DNA from: Branchiostoma floridae
Lineage: Eukaryota; Chordata; Leptocardii; Amphioxiformes; Branchiostomatidae
Reading direction: 5' to 3'
Assembly: GCF_000003815.2 (NCBI RefSeq)
Contig: NC_049993.1
Location: forward strand, 16,450,897 to 16,514,896
Length of the DNA: 64,000 nucleotides
Below are positions 48,001 to 58,144 of this stretch, piece after piece (position 1 is the stretch's first letter; each line of letters starts with the position of its first letter). Both the position numbers and the translations under genes were made by a program. Below the pieces are notes generated by a model that saw only the letters and a list, made by a program, of their open reading frames with translations, was not told the DNA's origin and searched no databases.

Positions 48001-51000
48001 AGGAAAAGAATCATCATAAATGTAACTACTCACTCTATGGGGTCCATATCCTTCAGTGCCTGCTGGAAGAGAGCAAAATTCTGCCCGTCCTCGGCAGGCA
48101 CCAACTCCAGGTGCAACGGACGCTTGTCCATAGTCTCTGCATCCTGCATCGCACATTTCAAACATTCATCAGAAATTAGATATACCAAAGAGAAGCAAGG
48201 TCATTGATTCAATGCTAGAAAATATCTAGACTCCAAAAGTTTATACAACAATGATTACACCCAGGAGTGACAGGATAAAATGACGTGACAAAATTAACAT
48301 TGCATCATTTAGCAGAATGTTGCTCTGTGACATTGCATAAAACTTCCACATTATTACTTGGAAACATGTTCCCACACAACTAATTCTACATTGCAATAAA
48401 TCTGTGATGAACAGAAACGTCACCTTCAAAACATGAAGTGTTTCGAAGCAGTTGTGGAGTTGAAAGTTCATGACCCCGTCTTTGGTCCTGCAGTCGTAGA
48501 ACTCAGGCTGGGAGTGAGTGGGGGAGTACAGCACGACCAGGAACCCCTGCATGGGGGTGTACACTCTGTACAGGGAGCAGGGGGGTACGTTATTGGTATG
48601 GGAGTGAGTGGGGGAGTACAGCACGACCAGGAACCCCTGCATGGGGGTGTACACTCTGTACAGGGGACAGGGGGGTACGTTATTGGTATGGGAGTGAGTG
48701 GGGGAGTACAGCACGACCAGGAACCCCTGCATGGGGGTGTACACTCTGTACAGGGGGCAGGGGGGTACGTTATTGGGCTGGGTGCAATCTTGACAAAAAT
48801 ATTAATACATGACTCAGTAAGGGTTAGAGAATACTAGTACTGTACATGTTACAAGGTCTACCGTAGTGCTATAATTATACATGTACTAGAATGTCATGAC
48901 CGACAATTTCGATAACTTAAGGTATAAGTGAACCTCTTCAAGTCAATGGAAGCAAAAAAAAATGCAATTATTGGGTACAAAGTCACAACCACAAATAAAA
49001 TGTATTCCTTGGGCTTAGGTCACATTTCCAAACCGGACCCCGGCCGGGATGTTTGCGGAAACGAAAAGTAAAAGTGTTGACCAAGGAATATATACAAATT
49101 ATGGCAATGACTAATATTGTTTACGTTTTGTGTGTTTTGTTGCCTTTTATACCACATTTTTCGTTTCCGAAAGCTACCCGGCCGGGCCCCGGGTTGGGAA
49201 TTGTGACCTGGGCCTTAGGCAGTACTAAGGACCTTGTCGGAATGGCCCATATCCTTTTTTAAGTATCAGAAGATTTACTATATAATGAACACAAAGCCAC
49301 CCAAACTGTCTCAGCATCACTGAAATACTCAGCAAGTGAGTGTAAGTTGACCTATTACCTGTCCTGTATGTTGGTGTTGTACATGTATCGGAGACAGCAG
49401 GCCCAGATATGCGGACTGTGGATGTGGACTGGACCACAAACCCAGCTGAAAACAAGTTACACATCAATATCTCAGTAGATAATGCACATGGTACATTTGC
49501 ATGGTACATAATGGCTAGTTGGGTAGATAAATAAATTGTATAGCGCTTATCACTTAAAAAACAAACCTACTCAGTGTCACTGACGAAAGATAGTGGATGC
49601 TACCTGAAATGTCTGACCATTTCCAAAATCATATCTAGTTGTTTGAATGACTTCTACTTGGCATATCTTATTACCTGGGTGCCTAACCTTCATGGACTTA
49701 TCACTATCAGTCTAACAAAATGCAGAGTCCTGACTTACATGCCGACCAATGGGAGGCTGTATATCTTAGGGTCAGACTCCAGGAGGAGGAGCAGCTTCCT
49801 GGTCTGGTCCATGGTCAGGAACCTGGGGAGAGGGACACACAGAAATATAATTACACAGTGGGCACAAAGATTTTGATCACAAAGATAGAGGTATGATAGT
49901 CATAGCTGCAGGTAACAGATGCATCTATAGGGAAGGGTAATAGAATCTGTTATGTTGGTTAGCATCATTCCTCTTCAGGTTGAATTACTGCTTCTGTTAT
50001 TGTGATAGCTCAGATGGATTGCATGATAAAGTTCAGAGATAGTTGACAGTTACTCCAGAAACTGGATAGTATTTAAATTATATTTTTCTAAATTTTACCC
50101 GAATGTTTAAGTAGCTGATAGTGTTCCCTTGCATGTTTCATTACCTGGATATCTTACCGACAATTTTCTGATGATATGTGCTATGCAATGACTGAGATTC
50201 CTCAAGGAACTTAATTACCTTCAAGATAAATATAATTATCTTCAAGAAAAAGATGGATTTATTAGAGCTTATTTGAAAAGGTACTGTTTTAGGTAGCCTG
50301 TGTTTATACAATTTCTATCTGGCTGGGGTTAACTGTAGGGCCGGCCGCTAGGGGCGCGATTTCAGTCAGGCTACTGTTTCAGGTATTTACCCCGACTTTG
50401 GCGCCCCCTGCACCTCGCTGAGGTTGAGCGGCCCGGCCAGGTTACGAGCCAGCGCCGTCGGGATGATGGGCACGGGGGTGACGGGGGTGGCCTCGAAACC
50501 TGTTGCCATGGAGACGGCCGACAGGTGGATGTCAAAGGTCATGGCCTCCCCCTCGTCCTGTACGTAGATGTGAGCCTGAAGAGCCAGGGAGTTGGAGACG
50601 TCCACAGGGTCCTTAGTACAGCAGTGGTGGTGCAGGGACTGGGGGAGAGAGGAAATACTATTCACAGAGCGACAATGCCAGTAACTACAGTCAAACATGT
50701 ACACTACAAGTGACCTCCTCTACAAAAAGACAGTTATCATTTTGGTTTTATGTAATTTTACCATGGATACAGAAAATCTGCCTACTTCACCCACAGCCAT
50801 AATTGTCTGCACAGTTTTACCATTGTGTCATGACACAGAAGAATGTCAGACTCTGCACATTTTTTTTCCAAAAAGGAGAACTCTTACCCAGCAGAGCTTA
50901 TACTCTGACAAACATAGAATTCTGATTGACCAGGGATGTTACTAGGTCACATGCAGCCAGTCTTCAACTTCTCTGACACTATCTTCTCTAGCACACCATC

Positions 51001-54000
51001 CCCTGCTTGGTTGCTCAACTTCCTGTTAATACTCCAAGGAACTCCCCTTGCAATTTTTTGCAAGAAAAACCCCTGTAGTACAGTTTGTCTACCATCTAGT
51101 TTGCTACTGTATGTACACCTTTACCTTTAATGTACTGGTGAAGACTTCCTTTGTGCTGGTGACTGAAGCTTCTGAGCCTGGAGCCCTTTTAGTCAGCTGG
51201 GGAGAAAAACACCGAGTTAAAAAAATCTGGACTTGCAAAACATCCAAGACTCACTTTTAATTTAAATGTCTTAGAATAAATTGATCTTACATGTAGCTTT
51301 AGCAGTACAAATGAAATCACTTGAAAATCAACAAGACTCATATAAATGGCCCCCTTCGGTCAGTATTGACCATATTAAATTCCTAATTGATAGCCCTACA
51401 ACTTCGGCTATGGCTGAACAGTCGTACATATACTAACTACAGTGTATATGAGAATGACATTCTCTGCCATGCACATTGGGCACATTTGTAAGCTGACTCA
51501 GGTCTGTTGTAGACGTTTATTGTCTTAAAGGGGAACTAAACCTTTTCTTGTAAAGCATTCTGCAATATTTGAAATACATCAAAAAGTCCAGTTTTTACTT
51601 GTTTTACGTTAGTCCATCATAGATTAGCGTTTCCACAACATTTGAACTTCGCGTCGTTTTGTTGTCGAGTCCAGGAAGTACCGCGACCTTTGACCTCTGT
51701 GACGTAATCCGACCACCAACCTGCCCCAGCTCGCACGTCCAGCACACATCTTGACTGCGCGGGAACTTATCGTATAAATAGAGTTTTCCAGTCCGGCTTT
51801 CTCAATCGAGGACTTGCCAATGTGGACCGTAACTTGTGAACTCTTCATTTAGAGTTTGTTACGACCTCGTCTGTGGCACAAAACGTATTACGGACGTACA
51901 AAAATAGCAGTTTTTTTTTCCCGCGAGTTCGTCCAGCTGAAATGTGGGGAGGGGGGCGCCATGCTGTCCTGCGTAGTTTGTAGTAACTCCCGCAAGAAAG
52001 GTTTCAACATCGGTCCCGTTCCATTCGACGGCGCTGACAGCCTCAATAAGTTCTGGATGTGTCGACGGGGCGACAGAAGTAGCTCCAACGGCGCCGCCCT
52101 CCCCAGTCTCATCGACCGATCTCGCTGGGCGCCTGGGCTGGTAGTTGTACGGAGTTATATTCTGTGGGTCAAACCCCTCGTACTCCTCAAAGCCCTCAAA
52201 CTCGTTTACTCCCTCCAAGTCGCCGGAATCCATCATTTGGAGAGTAGCGTGGTGACAAAGCCGTGGTATAGCGTATTGGCGTATTTAGCAGTATGGAGGT
52301 TGGCGGTCTATGATGGACTAACGTAAAACAAGTAAAAACTGGACTTTTTGATCTATTTAAAATATTGCAGAATGCTTTACAAAAAAGGTTTAGTTCCCCT
52401 TTAAGTCTTTTCTCAGGATCTGCTTTTCTCTGCCATGCGCATCAGTCTGGCTTGTGCTGGTTTTCCAGACTCACCGTGATGGAAGTGTGCACGATGTGGT
52501 CCCCCAGTAGAGAGGCTGTACTCACCGTGATGGAAGTGTGCACCACATGGTCCCCCAGTAGAGAGGCTGTAGGTATCCTGTCTGCCCTGCCTGGTACACT
52601 CCTGCCTGGATCAAACCTGTCTAACGTCACAGTCACTCCCTCCTCATCTGTGGGGACAGAAAACACAGGGCTCTGGTATTGAGGGTCTTATCTGATGTAA
52701 GTAAAGGTAGTCCCATAGCCTTTTTAAGACGGTAGGGGCAGTGGGTTGTTATCCAGAGTGTCTGGGGCATGGTATTGGGAGGTAGGGCCCATATACATCT
52801 CTCGCCTTCCATCTCCCCAACAGAAGTCAGGTACCCATTGTTACACCTGCATGGAGTGAGGAAAAGTCATGTTAAGTGCCTTTCCTAAAGGTACAAGATC
52901 CGTAGTGTAGCATGACAGGATTTGAATCCAGGACCACTGAGCTCTGGGCAAAATTCCCTGCAATAACGCCACACGACCCCACCTGATATACTAATAGATC
53001 CTTTCCTTATTATGTTACCTTCACAGAAGGGAACATATTGTTTTTGCTTTGTTTCTTCTTCTTTTCCGCGCAAATAAGGTGAACGACCTGGACCAGACGG
53101 CTGTCACGATGGTAACCGGTAAAGTAGCAGGCACCATGTGGTGTTTGGTTACATAATGTAGCAAATGTCAGATCTAGAGGGGCTCGGGTCACTACATTTA
53201 GAAATGTGTTCAAATAAGAATGAACAAAACAGTTGCCAGTGTTAGACTACAACATGTGAAGGTAACATTCTGTATTTGCTTGCAAATATTACCTTTCTAG
53301 TTCAGCTTGCATCTACCACAGCCATTGCAGAAATATCAGTTTGCCACTTAATACACCAATATGGGAGCTTACCAAAATACAGACTTAACCATTTCATCAT
53401 TTTCTTGTCATCAAGTTTGATGGATGAGGTGAACTTTCTTTCCTCCAACAAACAAGTTTTGCATCATGGGATGGAGGGATGGGTCCTTGAGACAACCCTG
53501 TTGAAATAGGATGTCAAAACCACCAACCTGAGTCGACCACAGCACAGCCGATGAGGAAACATGAGAAGGGCGTGTCCTCTGCCTGCAGGGCGTGTCTCTG
53601 GGCCAGTCGCAGGGTCTTCTCTAGCACTAATACATGGCAGTTCCTAAAAAAATCATTTTTAATGGTAAGCCCTCACAGGTTAAACTTAGATCTACATATT
53701 ATAACTACAGAAGAAGAAAAAAAAAAATTTCAACAAGCCCATTACTACTAGTATTTACAGTATAAGTTTTCTACATTCTATTTTCAAGTTCGGATGTGCA
53801 CTTGTGCAATACTATAATGTACACATATGTCATATACAACACTTTACACACCTGTAGTGAGTCAGATGCAGAGTGGAGGGAGTTCCTGTTGGAGTTCGGC
53901 TCCTGCATGGGTACAGAATATTGTATCAAAATTGATGTCTAGCTTTTGTCATTAAATTAAACCAGGACACATAAGCTACACATGTTTTATTTCTGTTTCC

Positions 54001-54749
54001 TATTGGACTATGTCTGCTGTATCAAATGTCTGACTATTTGAAAATTTTTATATTTCCACAATGATATTCAGTTGCTTAAGTAATTGTTGATGCATTCTTA
54101 TTACATGGGTGTCTAACCTTCATTACTAGAGAAATACTATTTGCCTGAAGACTTAGATGGGCAAAAGAACAACATTTTATATATTGAATACCTGACACTG
54201 TGAACATGCTCTTCTGGCCACATTAATCTACTGGCAAACTTTCATCTTGTTTCAAAGAGCACAAAAACTGAAAAAGAAATTAACCATCCAAACATACCAC
54301 AATACTGCTCTTGTTGCAGGAAAACTCAGTGGAACAATCCCTGTGTTTTCTGTCGACCTGGAAAAAGACAAAATCATTTAAAATGTATGTTTTTTTCACT
54401 GTCTTTTGTGACATTAATGAAAAGTGTTAAACTTAAAGGTAAATCTATCTCTACAGTCTACTTGTTGCAGATACAAAATTTTCCAATTGCAGATGAACAA
54501 AGATATTACCAATTTTATAAAATAACTCAGCATATACATGTAGTTCAAATTTGTATGTTTATGAGCACACGAACACACAAACACCGATAGCGTCCCCAGT
54601 CATATATGTTTTTAAAAAAATAGCTGTGTTTCAGTCACTGTTTCTTACCTTTTTCTTCCTTTCCCGCCCGAGCTGTTGTCTTTGGACACAAAGTAAGCGG
54701 AGTCCCTGACGTGTGCCGGCATCTTACTCATGTCCACACGAACACTCAT
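39036..54749 (-). CDS. STIL: STIL centriolar assembly protein
   Basis: 21 coding exons in consistent phase: 54649-54749, 54298-54357, 53852-53902, 53528-53643, 52526-52647, 51125-51196, 50391-50638, 49739-49822, 49359-49445, 48424-48565, 48034-48143, 47505-47637, 45825-47333, 44969-45600, 44639-44726, 44319-44402, 43774-43894, 43269-43392, 40452-40490, 39977-40300, 39036-39543; 4,755 bases, about 1,584 residues (human about 1,290). Family blocks in order: [70 protein letters not shown], the PLK4-binding coiled coil ([26 protein letters not shown]), the STAN motif ([18 protein letters not shown], about 1405-1425) that binds SAS-6, and the C-terminal KLRQMPKLL. The CPAP-binding proline motif ([11 protein letters not shown]) is present. 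STIL links PLK4, SAS-6 and CPAP in procentriole formation. Length excess comes from a Gln/Pro/His-rich exon 13. Confidence 0.95.
40540..41545. repeat. About 250-bp tandem array in a STIL intron
   Basis: Four copies: TTGGCA(G/A)GTCCTCTG at 40591, 40855, 41100 and 41354 (spacing 264, 245, 254). Each contains GAGGTTGACGATGATGCACGT, a T-run followed by CGG, and GGTTTTATTATGGATG. The array starts about 50 bases from the 39-base exon 19. Confidence 0.88.
42351..42850 (-). mobile_element. Non-LTR retrotransposon C-terminal fragment
   Basis: The minus-strand frame encodes [33 protein letters not shown] and IRNSLY. The C-x2-C...H-x4-C pattern is the zinc-knuckle-like end of an invertebrate LINE ORF2. 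A 5'-truncated copy in a STIL intron, with about 200 readable codons and no reverse transcriptase core visible. Confidence 0.65.
46461..46625 (-). repeat. STIL: Hexapeptide-coding 18-bp repeat in STIL exon 13
   Basis: About nine consecutive 18-base units encoding variants of (R/P/Q)PNGQM. In frame, in the disordered Gln/Pro-rich part of STIL. Units differ by substitutions ([18 protein letters not shown]), so the array is not very recent. Confidence 0.9.
48511..48780 (-). repeat. STIL: 3 x 90-bp tandem duplication across a STIL acceptor
   Basis: Units at 48511-48600, 48601-48690 and 48691-48780 are almost identical. Each holds a pyrimidine tract with CTGTACAG and the first 55 or so bases of exon 10. 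Acceptors follow positions 48565, 48655 and 48745. 90 bases is 30 codons and no stop intervenes, so any acceptor keeps the frame and adds 0, 30 or 60 residues. The acceptor at 48565 gives the ancestral-length protein. Confidence 0.92.
49015..49214. mobile_element. GGCCGGG-rich inverted-repeat element, copy 2
   Basis: Left end GGGCTTAGGTCACATTTCC...CCGGCCGGG...GGAAACG and an inverted right end CGTTTCCGAAAGC...CCGGCCGGGCCC...GTGACCTGGGCC. Same family as 16073-16223, with better preserved arms. In a STIL intron. Confidence 0.7.
49561..49695 (+). repeat. PLE-like dispersed repeat, STIL intron copy
   Basis: GTCACTGACGA, an imperfect hairpin (AGATAG/CTACCT), GAAAT, GTCTGAC, then CATATCTAGTTG and CTTATTACCTGG...CTAACCTTCATGGA. 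It ends about 45 bases before STIL exon 8. A weaker copy lies at 53998-54125. Confidence 0.7.
51525..52404. mobile_element. TTAA-flanked DNA transposon with 95-bp inverted repeats
   Basis: Long terminal inverted repeats, 51529-51623 and 52307-52400, nearly identical (begin AGGGGAACTAAACCTTTT), each bordered by TTAA. TTAA duplication is the hallmark of piggyBac-type integration. The 0.88-kb element lies in the STIL intron between exons 5 and 6. It has a 125-codon minus-strand frame (51859-52236) but no transposase catalytic region, so it is non-autonomous. Confidence 0.85.
51859..52236 (-). CDS. Unrecognised ORF inside the TTAA element
   Basis: 125 codons starting [15 protein letters not shown], acidic and aromatic at the N-terminus ([21 protein letters not shown]), then a Gly/Ala-rich part. 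The PYNYQP context resembles N-terminal leaders of some transposon-encoded or P2X7-like zinc-finger proteins, but this is weak. No zinc ligands or DDE residues visible. It may be a leftover first exon of an autonomous relative, or chance. Confidence 0.3.
   Translation of the reverse strand: MMDSGDLEGVNEFEGFEEYEGFDPQNITPYNYQPRRPARSVDETGEGGAVGATSVAPSTHPELIEAVSAVEWNGTDVETFLAGVTTNYAGQHGAPLPTFQLDELAGKKNCYFCTSVIRFVPQTRS
52475..52576 (-). repeat. STIL: 2 x 51-bp tandem duplication across a STIL donor
   Basis: Two units of period 51 each contain the end of exon 5 (encoding ASLLGDH(V/I)VHTSIT) and a GTGAGT donor. Donors lie just below 52526 and 52475. 51 bases is 17 codons with no stop, so the second donor would give an in-frame 17-residue insertion. 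The first donor gives the family-length protein. Confidence 0.9.
52745..52985 (-). mobile_element. Probable tRNA-derived SINE
   Basis: Plus strand ends with GGATTTGAATCCAGGACC, the complement of a tRNA B box, preceded by the common GTGCCTTTCC...AGGTACAAGATCC body of marine-animal SINEs. Minus orientation, in a STIL intron. Confidence 0.5.
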
Positions 54750-57700
54750 GTTGGGCGGGGCAACTCACTCTGATTCTAAGGTGGCACCATATCACAACTG
54801 TTTAGCAATGTGTAACAGCTACTATTGTATATGTTAGCAGTGGCAATTCTTAGACTGGCTTGCTTATAGTTATAAGTTATGGTTCCGGGTCGGAGTTCAA
54901 ATCTGACCGGAGTTGGCGGAAGGGTGGTGTAATAGGCCGGAAGTGTGCTGTTGTCTCCATAACTTTTGCTCCCTGCATTGCTTGGTGATCGTTATAGCTG
55001 AGCACAGATTTGTCATATTTCCTGAAAAGCCTGTGGGTTGTATTATTTTTGTGCGAGGAGTAGTTGGTTGGCCAACGAAATCATTTTTGTATTAGTCCGC
55101 TGCAATGGTGATGCGGTTTTTTCGCCTGATGACACAAATAGCATCGTTTTTCATGCAATTTCGAAGAAATTATGTCATCGGAGATTGCAAAAAAGTTATC
55201 AAATGGAATTTTCTTATTTTCATTTTATACAAACATGAAGAATTTAGCTTCTCTTCCACGTAGGCCGTTATCCTGGGAAAATTCGTTTTTCCCAAGCAGC
55301 TTCGATCAAAAAAGTGTTAAAAAATGATAGTTTTTGTGTCCAAAATTAAAATTTTACTACATATTCCACCCAAAATAAAGAGGCAACAGACGATACCAAT
55401 AGGTTTGTCGGAAAGAGACAGTAAACGGCTTTCCATCATATTAATCAAGTTTCGCGTCCTACGTTTACTAGCGGAACTGTAGCCATTCGGCCTGAGGCTG
55501 TCCGCCAACCTCCGAAATCGTAAAAGAAACTCCGGTCCGAGACCTTATAACCCCCTAAACCTCATTAGGTACAGGTTTCTGGAATGAAAAGAAAGGGGCA
55601 CGACATGTTTTTACAATTTGTTGCTACTGGCTTTTTAATTATAAACATAATGTTGCATGCAATATTATAATTTCTAGGTTTAGAAAAATTACCATATTTT
55701 TTTATATAATTTACACCGCTTAGTTTAGCACCCTCTCACAATGCTTTCGACTCATTCTAAAACCCTATTTTTTATTGAAACGCGGCGATCATTTCATACA
55801 GCCGTTTTAATGAAGCATTTACAAAGTGGCATCTCTGACTTACATAGTGGGGAGGGGGGCGTTATATCTTCAAGAACAACAAATTTTAAAATATCGATGT
55901 TTTGGGGATTTCTAACCACCAGATGATAATAAAAATGTTATTATAAGCTACCCCTTACCTTCAGAATTCACAAGTATGGTCAAAATCAGGTCCAACATTT
56001 GAATTTGCTGAACTTTCCTCAAAAGATCGTACAAAAATCTGTCAAAATTCGCGCTCAACCGCCAGTTCTACTACGCATGTGCGATGACCCGCAAACTTAG
56101 CTTCCTGATCAAAGGTCAATATATAGCATCCAAACGAAAACAGATTTTCGCAGTTTGATTATTTCGGACGATAGTGACAAACATTAGAATAATTGATAAC
56201 TTGTTACAGTATAATATTTTATATATACATGGAAAAAGTAAACATATTGGTATCTTGGGGGATATTTCCAAAGTTTTGAAACGTATTTTATTTTAGTTGG
56301 TTGCGCTCTAAGCCGGCATTTCATCTGTACATGTTGGCAGGTGAGTTGGCTTCTTATCTTACCTGTTTCTTCTACTTTTCTCCACTTTCACTGGCTTCCT
56401 TGGCTATCTTTGGCTTCTTAAAAGACATTTGATTGTTCTCACTTCTATCAGGATGATTGTTGTTGCGTTTAGCGATGATGTTTCACGCTTGCTTCTTTTG
56501 ATCACACAGGTTTTTCACCAAGTGGATACAGTAAATCCAAGGTGTGGTGATTGACAGACAAGGCATTTAATTATCTTAAAAAGATAAGACAACAAGGAAG
56601 TGTGGATTGACTCCTTTGAACGTGTGTCTAATTTGAAGATATGCACATCTAGTGTGGCTTGAGTTTCATGGTTGATCATTGATGTGCTGTTCCTTTCCCT
56701 TTTTAACCCCCAAAACTTTCACTTTTTTGAATGCTGGATTGAAAGTTAACAGTTGATCATACTTAACCCTTAACGTTGAATACCTGACATATTGTCTTTT
56801 CGTGGCTTCTGTTGCTCAGCTAGATTTCTTTCTCTGTATAACGTCATGTACATCCAAACTAGAATGTTCTGCCCTTTTCTTTCTTAGGTACAACGTTGAT
56901 TTTGCGAATTTGTTGTTCTTGATAGTTGGTTCGTAAATAATTCATAAGTCTTAACAATGGTTATGTAAGATTGCCGTCATTGAGATTTTCTACGAGAGTA
57001 AATGTTGTGGGACAGGGTTGGATTAGCCCATTAGCCCGATTGCCCAGGGTAAGTCATTTTAATAATGATTGGGCAAACGGATGTCGTCCGTTGACTCCTT
57101 ACCTGATCCGATTGGACCAGTGCAATTTAGGCAGATATTGGTATTCTAGCCTGACAAAATTACACTTCCAGCAAACTACAAGGTCTTGTATTTAAAACGT
57201 TGTCACATGTTTTCAACGTAAGCGCTTTTTTTTTACGATAAACATAGAAAATGTTTTCCTTGCTCCAGGTAAATTTTTAGAAATATGTAATTCGATTTTG
57301 GGCCAGTGAAAAGAGGCAATAGGAAAGTACCAATTGGACCAGTGAATTTTGAAAACTTGTGCCCCGTGAATTTTGAAAACTTGTGCCCCGCCAGAATGTG
57401 TTTCATCTAAATTTGAGACACACTTTTTTCATCCATTTGCAAGCCATTTCTGTACATGTGTCACCCAGTCACCCAGGGGTGCACTTTGCACTTTACAGTC
57501 TATAACGTTACATATATTGCCAACAGATCGCCATCTAAGGCCTGGTTTTACTGCTCTGTACTTTTCAAGAAACCTGCAGTTTTGATCAAGACACAAAACC
57601 CATACAACTTGTTGCACAGTGTTAGTTCTTTAGCTCCTGCAAATAAAACAACAGGAGCTAAATTGACTCATTTACATTAACTGTGTCTTAGCTTTGATTC

Positions 57701-57867
57701 CCTTTAAAATCCAAAGTTGTCTTTAGCTTGACTTTGTCCTTCCTTTGTTTTCTATTGGAATCCAAATTGTCTTCAGCTTCACTTGTCTTACAATGTCTCC
57801 AATGGACACCTAAAATTGTCTTCATTCATAGTTAGGGTATAAAAGATCAGTCTTTTCCAGATCACTC
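54750..57867. other. Divergent intergenic region, STIL and CMPK1
   Basis: About 3.4 kb separates the two divergent start codons. It should hold both promoters; no TATA box is convincing and 5' UTR exons were not placed. Open frames here show no family. Confidence 0.5.
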
Positions 57868-58130
57868 CAGTGTCACTGACGAAGGATAGTGGATTCTATC
57901 CGAAACGTCCGACCGTTTCCAAAACCATATCCAGTTGCTTGAGTAACTACTTTTTGGCGTATACATACATATATATAGTAACACTTGTCAGTGAACAGTA
58001 GTAATTATCCCTTTCCTCCATCCGTTTCCAAAACCATATCCAGTTGCTTGAGTAACTACTTTTTGGCGTATACATACATATATATAGTAACACTTGTCAG
58101 TGAACAGTAGTAATTATCCCTTTCCTCCAT
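57868..58130 (+). repeat. PLE-like repeat and 109-bp duplication by CMPK1
   Basis: A dispersed repeat starts near 57868 (GTCACTGACGAAGG...CGAAACGTC...CCAGTTGCTTGAGTAAC). Units at 57913-58021 and 58022-58130 then match almost exactly, so its 3' half plus the adjoining CMPK1 flank was tandemly duplicated. Confidence 0.85.
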
Positions 58131-58144
58131 CCGGACACAGATCT

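Noticed and set aside
48433-48837. Plus-strand repetitive frame ([19 protein letters not shown])
   Set aside because: Antisense of the 90-bp STIL triplication.
55741-55926. 61-codon frame between STIL and CMPK1
   Set aside because: Too short, no recognisable family and no supporting splice sites.
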